Assembly (NCBI RefSeq): GCF_011634895.1
Contig: NZ_SIRR01000003.1
Coordinates: forward strand, 62,001-126,000
Direction of reading: 5' to 3'
Length of the DNA stretch: 64,000 bases
Origin: Rheinheimera pleomorphica
GTDB lineage: Bacteria > Pseudomonadota > Gammaproteobacteria > Enterobacterales > Alteromonadaceae
Positions 62,493 to 64,000 of the stretch are shown here, in pieces (within the stretch, counting starts at the first letter, position 1; every line of letters begins with the position of its first letter). The notes below the pieces were generated by a model. The model made no database searches, was not told the origin of the DNA, and saw only the letters and a list, made by a program, of their open reading frames with translations. The position numbers and the translations under genes were made by a program.

Positions 62493-63407
62493 CTAGCTTA
62501 GCGCGCCGCTTTGCTTGCTAAAAGCAATGCCTTGTTCAGTTAGCGCATTTAACAGCCACTGCATACCCTGACCCACCGGCGTTTCGCTTTGCCATACCAT
62601 ATCGACGCAATGCGGAAACGACACCGCCTGATGGCTGGTGGGCAATTTAACCAGCTCGCCGCTTTGCAGCTGCGGTTTAATTAAGTGCAGTGGCAGTTCG
62701 GCCCAGCCTAAACCCGCCGCTACTGCATCAATCAGCAAGGTAGAGCTGTTGGTAAACCAGATATTGCTGGATAAGTCTGAGTCGAAGCGGCGAAAGCCGC
62801 TGTCGGCATCGGTAATACGCAAATGCCGGTGCTGCGATAAATCGTACGGCGTGACCTGGCTGAGCTGAGCCAACGGATGCTGGCTACTCACCACAGTGCC
62901 GTAATGCACATGCGAAATACCACGAAAAGCCACGTTTTCCGGGTAGTCATCCTGGCTAATGGCAATCGCAATATCCACTTTGCCCTGTTTTAACAGCTGA
63001 TACCCCTGTTGATGGCTGGCTTTAAGCAGCATGAGTGAGGTATTGGCAAAGTGCTGCTTAAACTCGTTGGCCACTTTTAGCATAAGGGGCACCGGCAAGG
63101 CTAAATCATCAAATGCCAGGCTGATTTCCGTTTCGACATCTTTGTTCAAATTCTGAATGCGGCTTAACAGATTGTTATAGCTTTTCAGTACCGACTTTAT
63201 ATCGTTAAGCAAAGCCAGCCCTTCAGCCGTCAGCGGTGGCGTGCGTTTACTGCGGTCGAACACTTCAAAGCCGGCATCTATCTCAAGATTGCTGATCAGA
63301 CCACTTATCGACGATTGTGCCTTACCCAGTTTACGTGCCGCCGCCGAGAAGCTGCCCGTCTCGACTGTGGTTAAAAATGCCTGTAGCTGTTCAAAGGATA
63401 ATTGCAT
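62493..63407 (-). CDS. LysR-type transcriptional regulator
   Basis: 304 residues from the ATG at 63407, with GAGGCG upstream; an N-terminal extension of 29 codons is unsupported. HTH: LSFEQLQAFLTTVETGSFSAAARKLGKAQSSISGLISNLE. The ligand-binding part has the periplasmic-binding fold (IAIAISQDDYPEN, WFTNSSTLLIDAVAAGLGWAELP). It stands beside the aminotransferase gene (121 bases upstream of it) and is divergent from the TonB receptor gene, and so could regulate either. Confidence 0.92.
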   Translation of the reverse strand: MQLSFEQLQAFLTTVETGSFSAAARKLGKAQSSISGLISNLEIDAGFEVFDRSKRTPPLTAEGLALLNDIKSVLKSYNNLLSRIQNLNKDVETEISLAFDDLALPVPLMLKVANEFKQHFANTSLMLLKASHQQGYQLLKQGKVDIAIAISQDDYPENVAFRGISHVHYGTVVSSQHPLAQLSQVTPYDLSQHRHLRITDADSGFRRFDSDLSSNIWFTNSSTLLIDAVAAGLGWAELPLHLIKPQLQSGELVKLPTSHQAVSFPHCVDMVWQSETPVGQGMQWLLNALTEQGIAFSKQSGALS

Positions 63408-63556
63408 CTTGTATCGCCTCAACCGATGGTTAGCAACTGTACTTAGCATAAAAAAGCTTTTATTGATGCTAGTGTACAAGTTCTGAGCAAACAATTTAGC
63501 AGGATTACCAGACTTGTAAATTAAAAATAATAACGGGAACAGGAAGGAAACTTTGC
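63408..63556. promoter_or_regulatory. Divergent promoter region of the LysR and TonB receptor genes
   Basis: An AT-rich gap with the inverted pair TACAAGT (63475-63481) and ACTTGTA (63512-63518). It may be a LysR-type operator, but the 30-base spacing is larger than the usual T-N11-A site, so this is only a candidate. Confidence 0.35.
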
Positions 63557-64000
63557 ATGCTACCTTTTACTAAACACAGGTTAAGTCTGGTAATTTCAGC
63601 AGTATTACTTAGTGGCGCCGTGCAGGCACAACAGCAACAGGCGCCGGACAGCGAACAGGCTAAAGATGAAAAGCAGATAGAAGTGATTACCGTCACTGCT
63701 TCTGGCCGGCCGCAATTAGCATCGGAAATTCCGATGAATATCAGTGCGATGACCGAAGCGGAATTGCGGGAAAAGCGCATTGGTAACTTAAAAGATTTAA
63801 TTGCCGACAGTGTCGAGATTAGCGCGCCGGGGAACAGTGCCCGCTTTGCCGATTCTGTATCGGTGCGCGGTTTAAACGTGTCGGGCGTAAATGCCAATAA
63901 TATTCAGCAGTTTATCCGCACCACTATGGCGTACTATCTGGATGCGACGCCACTGCCGAATATTAACTACCGCATTAAAGACATTAACCGGGTTGAAACC
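63557..64000 (+). CDS. TonB-dependent receptor (5' part, runs off the right edge)
   Basis: An open frame of 148 codons from ATG at 63557, with AGGAAGG a few bases upstream, to the last base of the window with no stop. Signal peptide (LSLVISAVLLSGAVQA), a Gln-rich linker, then the TonB box-like EVITVTASGRP and the start of the plug domain (EIPMNISAMTEAELREKRI, DSVSVRGLNVSG). This is the N-terminal part of an outer-membrane receptor for siderophores or other nutrients. The LysR gene opposite may control it. Confidence 0.9.
   Translation, partial: MLPFTKHRLSLVISAVLLSGAVQAQQQQAPDSEQAKDEKQIEVITVTASGRPQLASEIPMNISAMTEAELREKRIGNLKDLIADSVEISAPGNSARFADSVSVRGLNVSGVNANNIQQFIRTTMAYYLDATPLPNINYRIKDINRVET

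Overview
The window looks like chromosomal DNA of a free-living marine or freshwater gammaproteobacterium, most likely of the Alteromonadales/Chromatiaceae type (Rheinheimera, Arsukibacterium or Alishewanella-like). This is inferred from the gene set: a Pel-type exopolysaccharide gene, GlyGly-CTERM and PEP-CTERM envelope proteins, NagX/NamZ amino-sugar recycling, an NhaC antiporter, a TonB receptor, GGDEF-EAL signalling and moderate GC. No rRNA, tRNA, CRISPR array, transposase or integrase was recognised.

Layout. 1-7066: the 5' part of a pelA-like gene running off the left edge, katG, a DUF6544-like membrane protein, an OsmC protein and an exported thioredoxin-fold protein, all on the minus strand. 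7360-15382: an accessory stretch with mostly unfamiliar genes. It holds a RhuM-Fic fusion, a decayed gene, a PD-(D/E)xK-like protein, an HNH nuclease fused to an S24 (LexA-type) domain, an adjacent SAM methyltransferase, a set of very small proteins containing a tandem duplication, and two uncharacterised membrane proteins. This is the best candidate for an undescribed, possibly defensive, system. 15402-24957: OsmC, an RND efflux operon whose pump gene carries an in-frame amber codon, an AcrR-like operator, a GlyGly-CTERM protein, a TetR regulator and a PEP-CTERM protein behind a sigma-54-like promoter.

24961-38871: VanX-like dipeptidase with NhaC, an M14 peptidase, small envelope proteins, an FMN reductase, a pirin, and then a cell-wall amino-sugar cluster (NamZ, MurQ, a sugar kinase and an SSS symporter, divergent from NagZ and NagX). 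These would free MurNAc and GlcNAc from peptidoglycan, import and phosphorylate the sugars, and feed them to glycolysis. 38953-46598: a periplasmic-sensor PAS-GGDEF-EAL protein, a MocR regulator facing a GNAT/PaiB pair across a palindrome, and a class 3 lipase flanked by two related DUF6795-like membrane proteins (possible effector and immunity set).

46725-50956: D-amino-acid transaminase, DUF4392 (D-glutamate cyclase-like) and PxpC, PxpB, PxpA, a coherent D-glutamate/5-oxoproline salvage operon. 51067-64000: an amidase, an unknown lipoprotein, aldehyde dehydrogenase, a guanidinobutyrase-type ureohydrolase, a LuxR regulator, an M1 peptidase, MazEF, DUF3297, a 45-residue membrane protein, an NlpC-like protein, a class III aminotransferase, a LysR regulator and the start of a TonB receptor. 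Two copies of a roughly 100 bp intergenic element with covarying stems lie at 47631-47727 and 56907-57005.
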